A stretch of 64,000 bases of DNA from Struthio camelus (lineage: Eukaryota; Chordata; Aves; Struthioniformes; Struthionidae): NCBI RefSeq assembly GCF_040807025.1, contig NC_090942.1:128407247-128471246 (forward strand). Direction: 5' to 3'. Below are positions 36,300 through 47,500 of this stretch, piece by piece (the first letter of the stretch is position 1; every line of letters starts with the position of its first letter). The position numbers were made by a program, and so were the translations under genes. The notes below the pieces were generated by a model. It did not search any database and was not told where the DNA came from. It saw only the letters and a program-made list of their open reading frames with translations.

Positions 36300-36425
36300 T
36301 TGTTGCTTTCACTTCAGACCTGAAGAAGGTCTTATGTTCCCAAAAGCTGGTTGGTTTTACCCAGCTGTACAACTTTGTTTAATGAAAGATACTAGTGCCG
36401 CACACAACCCTTCCGCTCATTTAGG
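36300..36425 (+). mobile_element. Old retroelement tail, possibly Penelope-like
   Basis: The series CTTCAGACCTGAAGAAGG, TTCCCAAAAGCTGGTTGG and TTTAATGAAAGATACTAGTG follows a widespread old sauropsid repeat with the order CAGACCTGAAGAAG, CGAAAGCTTG, AATAAAAGATATTACC. I believe that repeat is the 3' part of Penelope-like elements, but the class is from memory and may be wrong. No coding sequence remains. Confidence 0.5.
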
Positions 36426-36429
36426 TCAA

Positions 36430-39400
36430 GACACGTAGTGGTACAATCTCCCTGCTTTCTTTCCTGAGAGACTTCTACTTTGTCTTCTCTTCTCCATTCA
36501 AAGATGTTTGGTCAGAAAGAAAAGGCTTCTTGCCTTCTCTCTGGAGGCAACATCTCTGTTCTGTCTTTGCACCTAGTGAAATTCATCTTGCTAGAAGGCT
36601 CCCTACCAAGCTGCCATGAGCAACAGGCGAGCCACCAGCTCCCTAGAAATCAGACGAAAAGTTTTCTTCCGATTGTGAAATGAGGACTACATACCTGTTT
36701 TCCAAATAGTAGACTGGAATGTATTACTGCTAAACTCTTCCCAGTGCTCCCACAGGCATCAAGAAGGGTTAGAAGTGGTGAAGGTCAACAGAATTAGAGC
36801 ATTAGAGCAGACTGTTACAATCTGAAGAGTGTGCCCTACCCAGCAATGCTAAAATTACTCAGGGTTGAGACCACGAAGTCCACCAGACTTGCCTTGTGCT
36901 CTGCTCTGCATCACTCCGTTGCAGACTTTGTTATGCACGTTTATCTGTGCTGCTGTTTTTCCCAGCCTCCGTCTCCAGCAGTAGAGAGGCCTAACCTGCA
37001 CGACCTCATTTTTCCTGCACGAGGACATCTGGGAGGGGGCCTACGTTTGGCCTGCGCTGTTCCTCTTTTTTGCTCCAACGGTTTTGGAGCAGGGCAGAGC
37101 TGCCGTATGCGAGGGGCAGGTGGGAGAGAGGGAGTCCCAAGAGCAGATTGGGTGTGGGAGGGAACTGCTGTGAGGAAGGAGGGTGCCAGCACCTGAGAGT
37201 TGGGGAGAGGGAGCCAATAGTGTCAATTGCTCTACAGGTTTTACCACAACATAGAGTCTCTTGGGAAGGATCTTGCTCCTCCAGTGAAACTGGACCATCT
37301 GAGGAGTAAGAGTTAGAAGGGGAGAAAAAGAGAAACCCTTGCCTTCACTGAGACTCCTGAGCCTTCCCAGCTCAAATCTTTGTCCCAAAGGTTCAACAAA
37401 GTCATGATACTTGATGATGCCGTGACACTTTTTTTGGTATTGGTATCATGGAAGATTCAAACAGCGTTGTCCACCTCTAAAGCTTTTGCAGAATGAATCT
37501 GTTTTCCTATCTGTCTGACTTGACACACATTCTCTGACTACTTGGAGGTCACAGATTTAATTAAACCTCAGTGAATACTGGCAGATCTCAGAAATAAGGG
37601 TCCTAATCCAATTAAACCACACTTGTACTGCAGTATTGCATCAAGCATGGTCAAAGCAGAAGGGTTGGACAGTGGCAAGCTAGAAGGGCCCCAAGAAGTT
37701 CCTCTGTAAACTGCCGCTTATGGATGATAATGTGATTGTGACATTCACAGACAATAGAAGCAGTTTCTTAAACTGGAGGTCCAAGGCTTGATGATATCAC
37801 ACCACAGCCAGTTAAAGAAACATGTGAAAGATCACAGCCAGTTCTTGGGGTAAAATGGCTGTGGCTCTCAGAAGAGCTATTATTTGTCAGGTGGAGATCA
37901 ACTTTAACAGTAGCTGGTACAAATCCCTCACCAAGTCACAGACTTACTTTATAGTGATTAGTTTTGGAGGAAGTTGGTCCTCTCTCCCCCTTTTTTTTCC
38001 TAAAGTCTTTCTCATGTCTCAAGGGAAAAGGCAGAAGCAGCATGTAGCCCTAGGAAGTTCTTTTAACCAACCTACGCAATGCAAATTAATTTTGCATAAT
38101 GTCTCACACTGCATTCCGCCCTGGAGGAGGCAATGCTTGCTATGTGGGCCAAGCGATTCACTGACGATCAGAAGACTCGGCTGGAATTTTTTTTGAAATT
38201 GACAGAAAAGTTTACTGAAATTTTGAGAGTAGGAAAATGTAACAATGTCTTCACAGGCTGGTCATCTTCAATCCAAACATTGGCCATCATTAATTGATTT
38301 TCAAAAATTTATTGAAGAAATGGACCTTTCTTCACAATATTCCCCCCAAGCATAGAATTCCTATCTAACCTGGCATAGTAAATATTATTGCACTGATCAG
38401 ATTAAGGCAGATTCAATCTGTAGGTGAAGTTGTACTGTGCTTTGAGGCATTTTCTGGGAGAGAGGTATGTTGCTATCTGTCAAAATATTTGCAAATACCT
38501 TATATGCCATATATAAGCCATGTAAGTAATTAAAAAAAAATTAGTTCTGTAACCACAGCAAGATAGATATACAGACATGGGAGGTGGTTCCTGATGGCAG
38601 GTTCTGGTTAGGAGAAAAGGCACCTGAAGTGTATAGCAAGACTATGTTAAAGAATCTTACTGTAGGAGACCTCAGGAGAACATAAGAGCAGAGAGCTGTG
38701 CACTTCACAGAAGTCTGTGTCCATCCTGTTCGGAAATCAGACGGGAAGACGGAGTGAGAATTGTTATTACTCCTTGTTATTCAGACTGTGGTAGGAGATA
38801 GCGAGCACGTCAAGGATCTCTGTGTTTAAAGCTGTACAAACAGAGAGTAAAGGACAGTGCTTGTCCCAAAATGGTTGTAATGAAAAAGGAATAAGGACAT
38901 TGGAGGGCAAGAGCAACTTCTGCTTCGTGTTTTTTTCAGGTGGAGCTGAAGTTTTGCTGCACCTTTACTTGCACTGGTGGAGGAGGGGGTACGTATGAAA
39001 ATTATGAGAATCGAGTTGAAAAATGGGGCTTTAAAAAAGAGAGGGTTGGAGAGGGAGAAAATTGTAATGTTTTACAAACCATTTCACCTGCCTGAAGAGC
39101 AATCTATGATCAGCTGCAATATGCACGAGGTAGCTCTCTGCCACTTCTTTTCCAGGGACCTGCTTGGAAGAAGCCTCCTGCTGCGAGCCGGGCAGGGCCC
39201 GGCTCTGCTCTTGGTGCTGCTCTAGGCTTTCTGCTTATGGACAAGTTCAATAGGCTTTGTTCCTGTGCTCACCCAGCTGATTAAAAGTCATTTTTTAATG
39301 CCAGCAGCATGTGAGCCACAAGGATCTGTTCATTATTGCTCAGCCGTGCTGTGAGATGCCGTCTAGAAGTAATTAATTGGGTAATGCTTTGGAAACATGG

Positions 39401-39860
39401 AGGAAAAAATAATGGAGAAAGAGGGGAGGGGACTTCGTTTTTCCCTTTGAAGTGGGGATCTTTTGCTGAAAGGGAGGGAAGCAATACCAGAGAAATAAGC
39501 TGGCTTGTTATTTTACAATGTTATTCTCCACAGCCGTATGGATAAACATGTAAATTCAGCCTGTTTTTTTCTGCCTGATTTTAAAAATAGCCATATAAGT
39601 GGGACTTTGTGAAAGAGAGTTTCCTGTGGGGCATTTTTTTTCACAAGAGGGAACTCTGTCCTTATTCCGAGTCCTTCCCGCTCGTCAGTTCTTGCATTCA
39701 GGGAGGCACGGGAAGATCCAAGCCTCACTAAGTCGAGGGGTTTTCAGTGTCATTTGCAGAACATCTGTTCTTTTCCAGCTAGACCTCAAATAATCCTGAA
39801 ACTTTAGCAGCAACCACAAGTTCATGCAAGGAAAAAAGGGTGGAGACCTAGCAGCTGTTG
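36430..39860. other. Non-coding stretch, no gene recognised
   Basis: Frames up to 121 codons occur without domains. The part 36,960-37,200 is moderately GC-rich. The part 39,280-39,620 is AT-rich with homeodomain cores such as AAGTAATTAATTGGGTAAT near 39367 and may be regulatory, perhaps linked to the promoter-like sequence just downstream. Confidence 0.45.
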
Positions 39861-39868
39861 GGCAGGCC

Positions 39869-39904
39869 TATTTATATCAGCGCTGCTCGAGTTTGGTGAC
39901 GTCA
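39869..39904 (-). promoter_or_regulatory. CRE plus TATA box, candidate minus-strand promoter
   Basis: TGACGTCA, the full palindromic cAMP-response element, lies at 39897-39904. On the minus strand a consensus TATA box, TATAAATA followed by GG, lies at 39869-39876, about 20 bases downstream of the CRE. A start site would then fall near 39840-39845, with the CRE about 55-60 bases upstream. This spacing is found in cAMP-inducible neuropeptide and early-response promoters. The minus strand after the predicted start has no convincing coding exon in the next 400 bases, so any transcript would begin with untranslated sequence. Confidence 0.4.
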
Positions 39905-40390
39905 GTAATTCCCCCGCGAGGTTTCTCACTCAGCACATCAGCTGCGCTTTTCTGTCTGGCTACGGACCGGATTAAACAGCTCTAAAGCCAAACCAACTTT
40001 TTAGACAAAACTGTGTACACCAGCAGCCAGGCAAAACCACCTTTGAGAGCGCAAACTGTTTGGGCCCCTGTTGTCGCGCCTACCTCCTCGACTCAAACCC
40101 ATGGGACAGATCCAGCCCTCTTGCCCGGCAAACACAGCTTTTGCCAGGTCATCTTGGAGTCGCTGTTTCTCACTGGGATCCTGCAGGCCGGGAAACTGGA
40201 AGCAGTCTAAGAAGAAGTGATCTTTAATCCCAAAAGGACAGGGGTGAATGAAGGGTAGGGGAACTCAAAAGGAAAAGGGGGAGCCCATGGAGAAGAAAGG
40301 AATATAACAGGAACTCTCAGAGAACGGGAGCAAGAGAGGGTCATGCGGGCAATCCTTTGCAGAGGCAGAGGCCAAGTCTCTGCATGCCTC

Positions 40391-40426
40391 TGTGTGTGCC
40401 TGTGTGTGTGTGTGTGTGTGTGTGTG
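40391..40426. repeat. (TG)n microsatellite
   Basis: Four TG units, an interruption CC, then thirteen TG units in a row (40401-40426). It is probably polymorphic. The His-Thr run in a minus-strand frame here comes from this repeat. Confidence 0.95.
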
Positions 40427-40429
40427 AAG

Positions 40430-43400
40430 TCACCAGGCAAATCAGACACTGTGTACTGAATTATACAGAGGATGGCATGGTATATTTTGCATGCCTTTAC
40501 CAGATTCTGCACTGAGAAGCACACAACTCACCGACTTTCTGTTTTGCAGCACAGAATGCAGGTACCAAATTCAGAGAAGAAAACTGAGTGTCATAAGACC
40601 TCCATCTTCTACAAGTTGTATAACTCCCATCTCCCAGAGAAGGCATAAGTCCAAAGGTGACGACTACAGGAGCTGCTGTGAGAAGGAATTTCAGGAATGC
40701 AAATAAAAATTAGTAAAGACATCTAATAAAAATAATCTCCCGTAACTCCCGGTGTCCACCCACTCTGAAGCCACACAGCCTCTGCCATGATCCAGCATCA
40801 GCATTTCAGAGAAAACATGAACTGCCCTGTCATCTATGGCCCGAAATAAATGAGGTCAGGCTGCCTGCTGCTGATGTAGCCCAGACACCTCTGTCCCACC
40901 AGCAACTCTCCTCTGCGGCAGGGCTACACGTATACAGGGCGACAGTCACAGCTCTGGCATGCTGGGAAACCAGACAATGCTTTCGGATTTCTGACTTTGT
41001 GAGCAATCTGGAGTACCTTTGATAAAATAATAAAAAAAAAAGATTTGGTGGTAGAAGGAATAATTGGAGTTTGTCAAAAAGTTGGAAAGAAAACAGCTTT
41101 TATTTGTGAACCTGTTGTTTTACAGGACTATTGCATTTCTGGTTCAAAGGGCTTAAATGGGGTTTCTTTGGGTCCAGAGTTTTTTTCTGCCCGATCTTCT
41201 GGTTGTATTCAATAGTGCTGCTGCATGATGTTGCATGCTGTTTTAAGAAAGAGTGTGGCTTCATCAAAATCATGAGAGGAGCCCAGGTTCTCAGCAGCAC
41301 CCCTCCTCCCAAATGCACTGGCAAGCTTCCTAAAACATCTAGGGCAGGCAGGTTGGTTTGCCGCCTTCCCCCCTGCCCAACAGCTTCTCTGTGCTCAGCT
41401 CCCTTGCACCCCCACGTAAATAATCTGCTGGCTTTTGAGCGTGCACACTGGCAGTGATGGTTATGAGAGAGGGCAGCTCAGTGAACTGGCAGGGAGATGC
41501 GAACCTAAGGTCACGCGGGGATCCCCGGCCACGGGCCGGCAGAGGTGGCCCCAGCTGAATAGCGGTGACGTGCTGCCAGCTCCCCCGTGGCCGCAGCCAG
41601 CCGGGCCAGGGCTGGGAAGCAGCCCACCCTGGCTCAGGGAAAGAGAAGAATAGGGTAAAGAGAAGGCAGAAAGGGAGAGAGCACAAAAGAGCATGAGGCG
41701 CTTAAATAGCGCTCGGGAGGGTTGTCGCGATGTCATTTGGGCCCTTTTGCACGCTGCTTCAGACACGTCTAAGCAAGCAGACAGCACTGAGTCTGAGAGG
41801 ATTACGTTCACCAGCAACTGGCTAGCCCTGCCAGTAGGTACAAACAAATAGCTTATTACATCAGGGCCAATGTTATCAAAATGGCTTTAAAAAAAAAAAA
41901 AAGCAGTTCATCTTAGTTTCCTTCTGCTCATTAGAAGCTGCAGTTAATCATGCACTGTGAAAAGGCTCACCATCAAGTTGCTTACTCTTCCAGCCCTCCT
42001 TTTCAGCCCTTCTCACAAATAAATCCCTTATTCAGCTGGGCCATCCCCTGCAATCAAGTAATTCCTTATGCCTGCCACCCACTCTGCCTGGATAAACCTC
42101 AGGTGGTCACTACATTGCAGGTTTCTTGAAAAGTGCTGCCTCTGAGCAACCTCTTTTTGTTTTTTTCCCCCTAAGCCTCAGTTTTAAAATCCCTCTGTGT
42201 ATCATGAACCAGCAAGACTTTCCCCCCACAAGCTCTACCAGTGGTTTAATAGCCTCTTGTTTCTCTTAAGTCCTGGTGCTGAGAGTCCTCAGCCTTATTG
42301 GTGCTGGATGTGTGAAGGATGCTTCTGGGGAGGCAGTGATTGCTGGCTCCGAGGAGTGACAACTGTGCTGGGTGTCCTTTTCTGCTCACTGCTCCCGGCA
42401 GGCGCTGGGTCCTGCTGCCTGCCCAACTGGGGCTGCTTTCTCAAAACGCTGTGCTTGCTGTACTCTGCCTTATGCAGCAACCCTGCCCTGTCTCACCAGA
42501 GCCCAGAAATGCCTCTCGCACGTGTTACCTCCTGCTCCACAGCCATTACAGCATTTTCCTGAAGTAGTAATGGTGGCTGCTCTGACCAGAAAGGTAGGTT
42601 TTACTTTCTGACCTATTGACCAGACAGCCTTGAGGGCTATAGCTCCTGCTGTAGAGATTCCCCCCACCCCAATCTTCCTAATGCTGTGTGCTTTAACTTC
42701 CTACTTTTATCAAGCTACCAGCCTGATGGGCCAGGCTTGGACACAGCCTGCACTGACAGCGTAGACACCTTCAGCGACTGTTAATGTTGACTAGCTCAAC
42801 AAATGATGTATTTGCTATGAAAAAGCGTTCACAGACTTTTGAATGGAGGCAGAGGCCAGGGAGACTGGCTTATACGTTGCTGCAGCCAAAATCAAAAAGA
42901 TCTTCCTTATTTTAGGTGTTGTGCATAATTTTGTAAGGAATCGCTCCTCCCCCAATGAACGTATAGTGTAAATAGGCAGGATGCACTTCCCTACCTAACA
43001 GAGTACCTAAAAATGCAGAAAAGCCTCTTACTGGCTTTCCAGAAAAAACCCAGGATCTCACTCTCACTGATTACAAGACAGAAAACTAGATCAGAGGGAA
43101 GCATTAGAAATGCCTTTAAATGGAGAAACCAGTGAGACTTCCACCTTCTCTGAAGAGGTAACTGTTTCGGGAGAGCACTGGGAATCTGGTTGATATTGCA
43201 AAGTCTCAGCTCTTGGAAAAAGATTTTACCTCTATCTGCATGTCTTGTGTTACTGCCTACCGACCCTCTGTGTACAGCAGCACTGTGTACAAAGGCTTGA
43301 CTGCCAGTAACAACGTGGCTTTTGCTGAATCTCAGCAACAGCAAAGAAAAAGCACTCTTTTCCTGGTCCGGACACTGTGTGGGATGGATATACCAGGTGC

Positions 43401-44090
43401 AGCTAGTTACTCACCAGCGGGGGGCTAGCGGAGGGGCCAGCAAAAGGTACCTGCTCCATTACTTATGTCTCTTTTCTGTTACTTATGCCTCTACTTATGC
43501 TTTTCTGAATTCGCAGCACCCCGCCAGTGTCTTCTGCTGGAGCCGTAGGACTCATGAGAACGAAGTTCAGCCTCCCGCAGGAGCAGCATGCGAGTCCGCC
43601 AGGACATGAGCAACTGGGAAGAGGGAAAATGCATGCTTTGGGTAGCCAAGAATGCCAAAGGATGCATAAAGGGGCGCTCCAAGAAATTATACGTTATGCT
43701 GTGACTTGCTCAGGAAGAGTAGGCATCTAGCATTTTCATTGCAAACGGCTTTGGAGTTACTTGTGTTACAGCTCAGTAAAGGTGGCCTGTTGAAAGTTAT
43801 AGTTTCTTTGCTTTGTTTTGCATGAAAGTGATTGTATCCTTCGCTGCGTTCATAGTGAATCATACAAAAGTCTAATGCAATTTAGTCACAAAAGGTGAGA
43901 TTCGTCTCATCTAATTTTACATGTCCGCAAAGCCCTGAGGAGGGGGGCAAAGGCAAAACGCTGCTGCGGCACCCTGCTGCCAGTGTGACTGCAGGCCGGC
44001 CAGGCTCTTCGCACGTGGCTAGAAGCAGTGGGAAAAGCTGTCGTAGCTCGCGTCTGCCTGGGAACAGCCTGCGTGAGCTGGTGTGACAGC
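40430..44090. other. Non-coding stretch, no gene recognised
   Basis: A run of 14 A lies at 41889-41902. The part 41,500-41,610 is GC-rich. Frames of 121-128 codons overlap on both strands without domains. Three spaced TTACTTATG-like units sit near 43459-43500. Nothing else is supported. Confidence 0.45.
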
Positions 44091-44099
44091 TGGGCTGCG

Positions 44100-44590
44100 T
44101 GGGGCTAGAGCAATGCCCTGGCATGTGTCTCCTATGCCCCCAGCACGGCGCTCCCCCGCGGCACGTGGCGCGGGGCTGGCGATGCCAGCGGAGCGGCTGC
44201 AAGGAGCCCCGCCGGGGCACAGCAGGTCCAGGGGCCGGGCTGGATTTCCTTCTGCGGATTTTGGCTGGGGTTGGAGCCGTTTCTCAGCGCCGTTTGCATT
44301 CATCACCGACGCGGCTACCCGCTGTGGTCCTGCCACAGGGACCACACAAGGGGTGGGTGGGAGCGCGGCTGGAGGTGGCATGCGGGAAAATCCCTTTGCA
44401 GACCGCGCGGGGAACGCACGCCACAGCTGCACTGGAGAGCTGCTGTCGAACACGGCGCTGGCGGAGCCGCGTCTCTGCGACGAGCGCTCTGGAGCGCAGC
44501 TGCCGCCGCAGCCGCCGCGGGGATCGAGCTGTGCACGGGGGGAGCGAGGGAGGAGGCGGGCACGGAGGCAGTGGGAAGCGAGCCCTCCGC
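44100..44590. promoter_or_regulatory. CpG island
   Basis: I count about 50 CpG dinucleotides in 490 bases at roughly two-thirds GC, close to the number expected without CpG loss. This is far above the rest of the window and meets the usual definition of a CpG island. The densest part is 44400-44560. The long frames crossing it (222 codons plus at 44083; 236 codons minus at 44019) exist on both strands at once, are rich in Arg, Ala, Pro and Gly, and have no domain, so they reflect missing stops in GC-rich DNA. CpG islands in birds usually mark promoters. The direction of transcription cannot be read. Confidence 0.75.
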
Positions 44591-44599
44591 TCAGGCTTT

Positions 44600-47500
44600 C
44601 CCTGGGTTTGAGAGGGATTAGCCAGGACCATAGCATTATTTTAGCCGTTTCGTTCTTAATGTGCCTTGCGGCGCAGCTGTTCAGAGTTTCAGACGGCACG
44701 CAAAGGCGAGTCCTGAGGCTTGCCCACAATTACCCAGCACTTTTTGCATAGCTGCGTGGAGGATTTCCGTAGCTCCCTTATCAAACTCACACTGCGCAGA
44801 CCACACTGCCTTGTTTAAGATGTCCCCTGCAGCTTACACCCTGTTAACTGCTGCCACCTTCCTAAAACCATTGCGGTCCCAGCACGACTGGTTCACAGCT
44901 TGCTACCGCAGCACAAGCAGACCAGTTTCAGCCAAGGGAGAAGTAATGCTCACGCAGGAGGGGGAGACCCTTCAGATAGCGTGCCTGCGGTGTTGGGCCA
45001 GGCGAGCGAGGAAGGACGGGCTGCTTTAAGACCTTCCTCCGCCACTGAGGCGGCTGGGGCTGGACGGATGCCCGGGTATAAACTAAAGCAGCTTCACAAC
45101 TGCTCTAATTTATGTCCAATTGCCAACGGCCCCAGGGCTTTTCTGTCAGCTGAGGCTCAACCAGCTGTAATAGCACCCTACTTTCAGCATCTTTTCTGGG
45201 TGCCCACTGCTTTTGCCGGTGGCTGGGAGAGATCCCAGCGCAAGTGGCCCCGGCGTGGGTCCCTCTGGGACGTGGGGTTGCTCTGGGAGTGGAAATCTTT
45301 AGGCGTCTGTATGCCCTGTGTTACTCCCCCACTGCAAAAGCCAGTGTTTTCCAGCCAGGCTGTAGCCCGTGTTTCAACCCTCCTGGATGAAAAGTGCTTC
45401 CGACACATATGGTAGATATGACAGTGCTCTGCGATCTATATCTGTACATGTGACGTGAGCAGCAGACACCTCTGCAAACCTCCCACAGATCAGCCAGGAG
45501 TCAGAAAGCCCCATCACAGAGACTACAAAGAAAGACAAAAAACACCATCTCAAACTCAGAAATAGATGATACACAATATTTTTTCCCTTTTCTTCTCGCT
45601 GCCTTTGCTAGAATTAGTCAACAATCTTGGCCTGCAATAGCTGCGCAGCATTGATTTCAACAAATGCAAAGAAAGAGCATTTAAGATAAATATTTAAACT
45701 TCCTATTCCAGCCCATTTTATCCTCAGTCATTGTTTGTGCTCAATTCAGACACGTATGCTTAAGCTGACTCTCATTCTAGCTGCTCAGGATATTTATATA
45801 CTTTTTTCTGTACTGACTCTGATCCCTAATTCTTGCTTGGGCGCCGAAGGAATTATGTGAGTAAAACACCCTCATGGATTAAATTCAAGGTCAGATTACA
45901 TTCACAAGGAGATGGAGAAACCCTTACAGATCAGAATGGTGATTAAATGGCAGTTATATCCATACGGATGTCAATACCTGCTCTTTTTCCACTTACACCT
46001 CCTCTCTCTAGGATGGTGTAAGTAAGTGGTGGTACTGAAGAAAGGAAACAGCACGAACAAAAATGCAAAAAGTTTCCTTCTGGAAGGTGTTTGCATGCCA
46101 AGTCATTAGGTGCACATAAAAAATGAGATTGGAGCTAATTGTAAAAAACTCTTTACTGCCTTGGGAACTATTTAAAATGTTTTGTTGTTGTTTTCTTTTT
46201 TCGTAGGAAAATTGCTTGAATTGAGCGGTGGGAATAATCAAAAGAGCGTGAACTTCAAAGGCAGTACTTCATCTCTTTAAAACTGAGAATGTCGAAAAGA
46301 GGAAGGAATGAAAGTAAACTATTAATTCTGATCTGTGATTGCTCATGCACGAGTGCGACGTGGGTTTCCCTTGGCTTCCTGTAGTCAAACGCGTACAAAC
46401 GCGGTCTCGACGCGGCGCTGACGGAACAGCCCAGCGTAACCTGTGCCCCACGATGGATACGCTTTCCCCTTTTGTGAGTTCCAATTAGCTTGTGCCAACA
46501 GTAGTTTGAACCGGAGGGGGGAAAAGTAATATATAAACTTTAAAGACAGCTCATCTACCACGTGCAATTTGTATTTTACACCTCATGAATTTTAACAACT
46601 AAAGTCATAACTTTGCTATTAACCCCCTGTGCGCCGGCGCTTCTGCTGTCAGCAGCTACGGGCAGTGGCAGCAGGCAGCAGCAGTCTGACTGCCTCAGCA
46701 CGGCTCCGCAGCTGAACCCTTTCCTGGCCACAGAGAGGGTTTCAGCACTTTCCCTCACGGAGCAGAGCTGGATCAGAGGTGCCGATTTCCCTGTCTTCCT
46801 CCCCCAGCCTCACGAGGGTAGCAGCTATAGCAGCAGAATAGGATTTTTTTTTCCCTAAAAGAGTGCAGTCACCTGTTAAAGCTCTACCTTTCAGGCACAT
46901 TCAGGCTGAGTATGGGAGTAGCAAATGCCCTCCAGATACCACTAAACTGCCACTTAAAAGCAAAATAACAAACATAAAAACGCAGATGACTGCAGCATGG
47001 AGTTAAAAATCACTGCACTACAGGCAGGCTTTGCTCACAGCCATAGCTGGATGGCTGCACAGTCTATCTTCTGCAACTATTGTTTACGCTGTCATTAAAA
47101 ATTGTTATTGCGACTTTTAAAAAACACCTCAAAACACTTGGGTAGAATCAGAAAGAAGTTTGTTTTTATAACATATAACTGCACATGCAGGTGAGACCTG
47201 GGACCTCCGGTCCATGGTGGTGTTTCATTACGGGCACTGAGACTATTAAACCAACTTCTTAACTGCTTGGGTGCTTGGGTGTTGGATTTCCTCACCTGAA
47301 TGAACTGGCTCAGAAGTCTGTAATTTATTAAGCAAGGTATTAGCCAAAAGTCTTACATGCTCTCTCCTTGCTGTGCCTGTGAGCTCTAACCCTGAGATCT
47401 TTAAATACAGCTCACTGTTTTTTTTTCCATTTGGTACCACAGGAGCCAGATTTGAAGTTGCTTATTAGGTGCTGTGGTGTCTCAGCTCATAGCTTAGTCT

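Noticed and set aside
42120-42190. Possible MIR remnant (CTAAGCCTCAGTTTTAAAAT)
   Set aside because: Only one of the expected landmarks is present.
44019-44751. Long open frames on both strands (222 codons plus, 236 codons minus)
   Set aside because: They overlap on opposite strands exactly over the CpG island, are rich in Arg, Ala, Pro and Gly, and show no domain. Missing stops in GC-rich DNA explain them.
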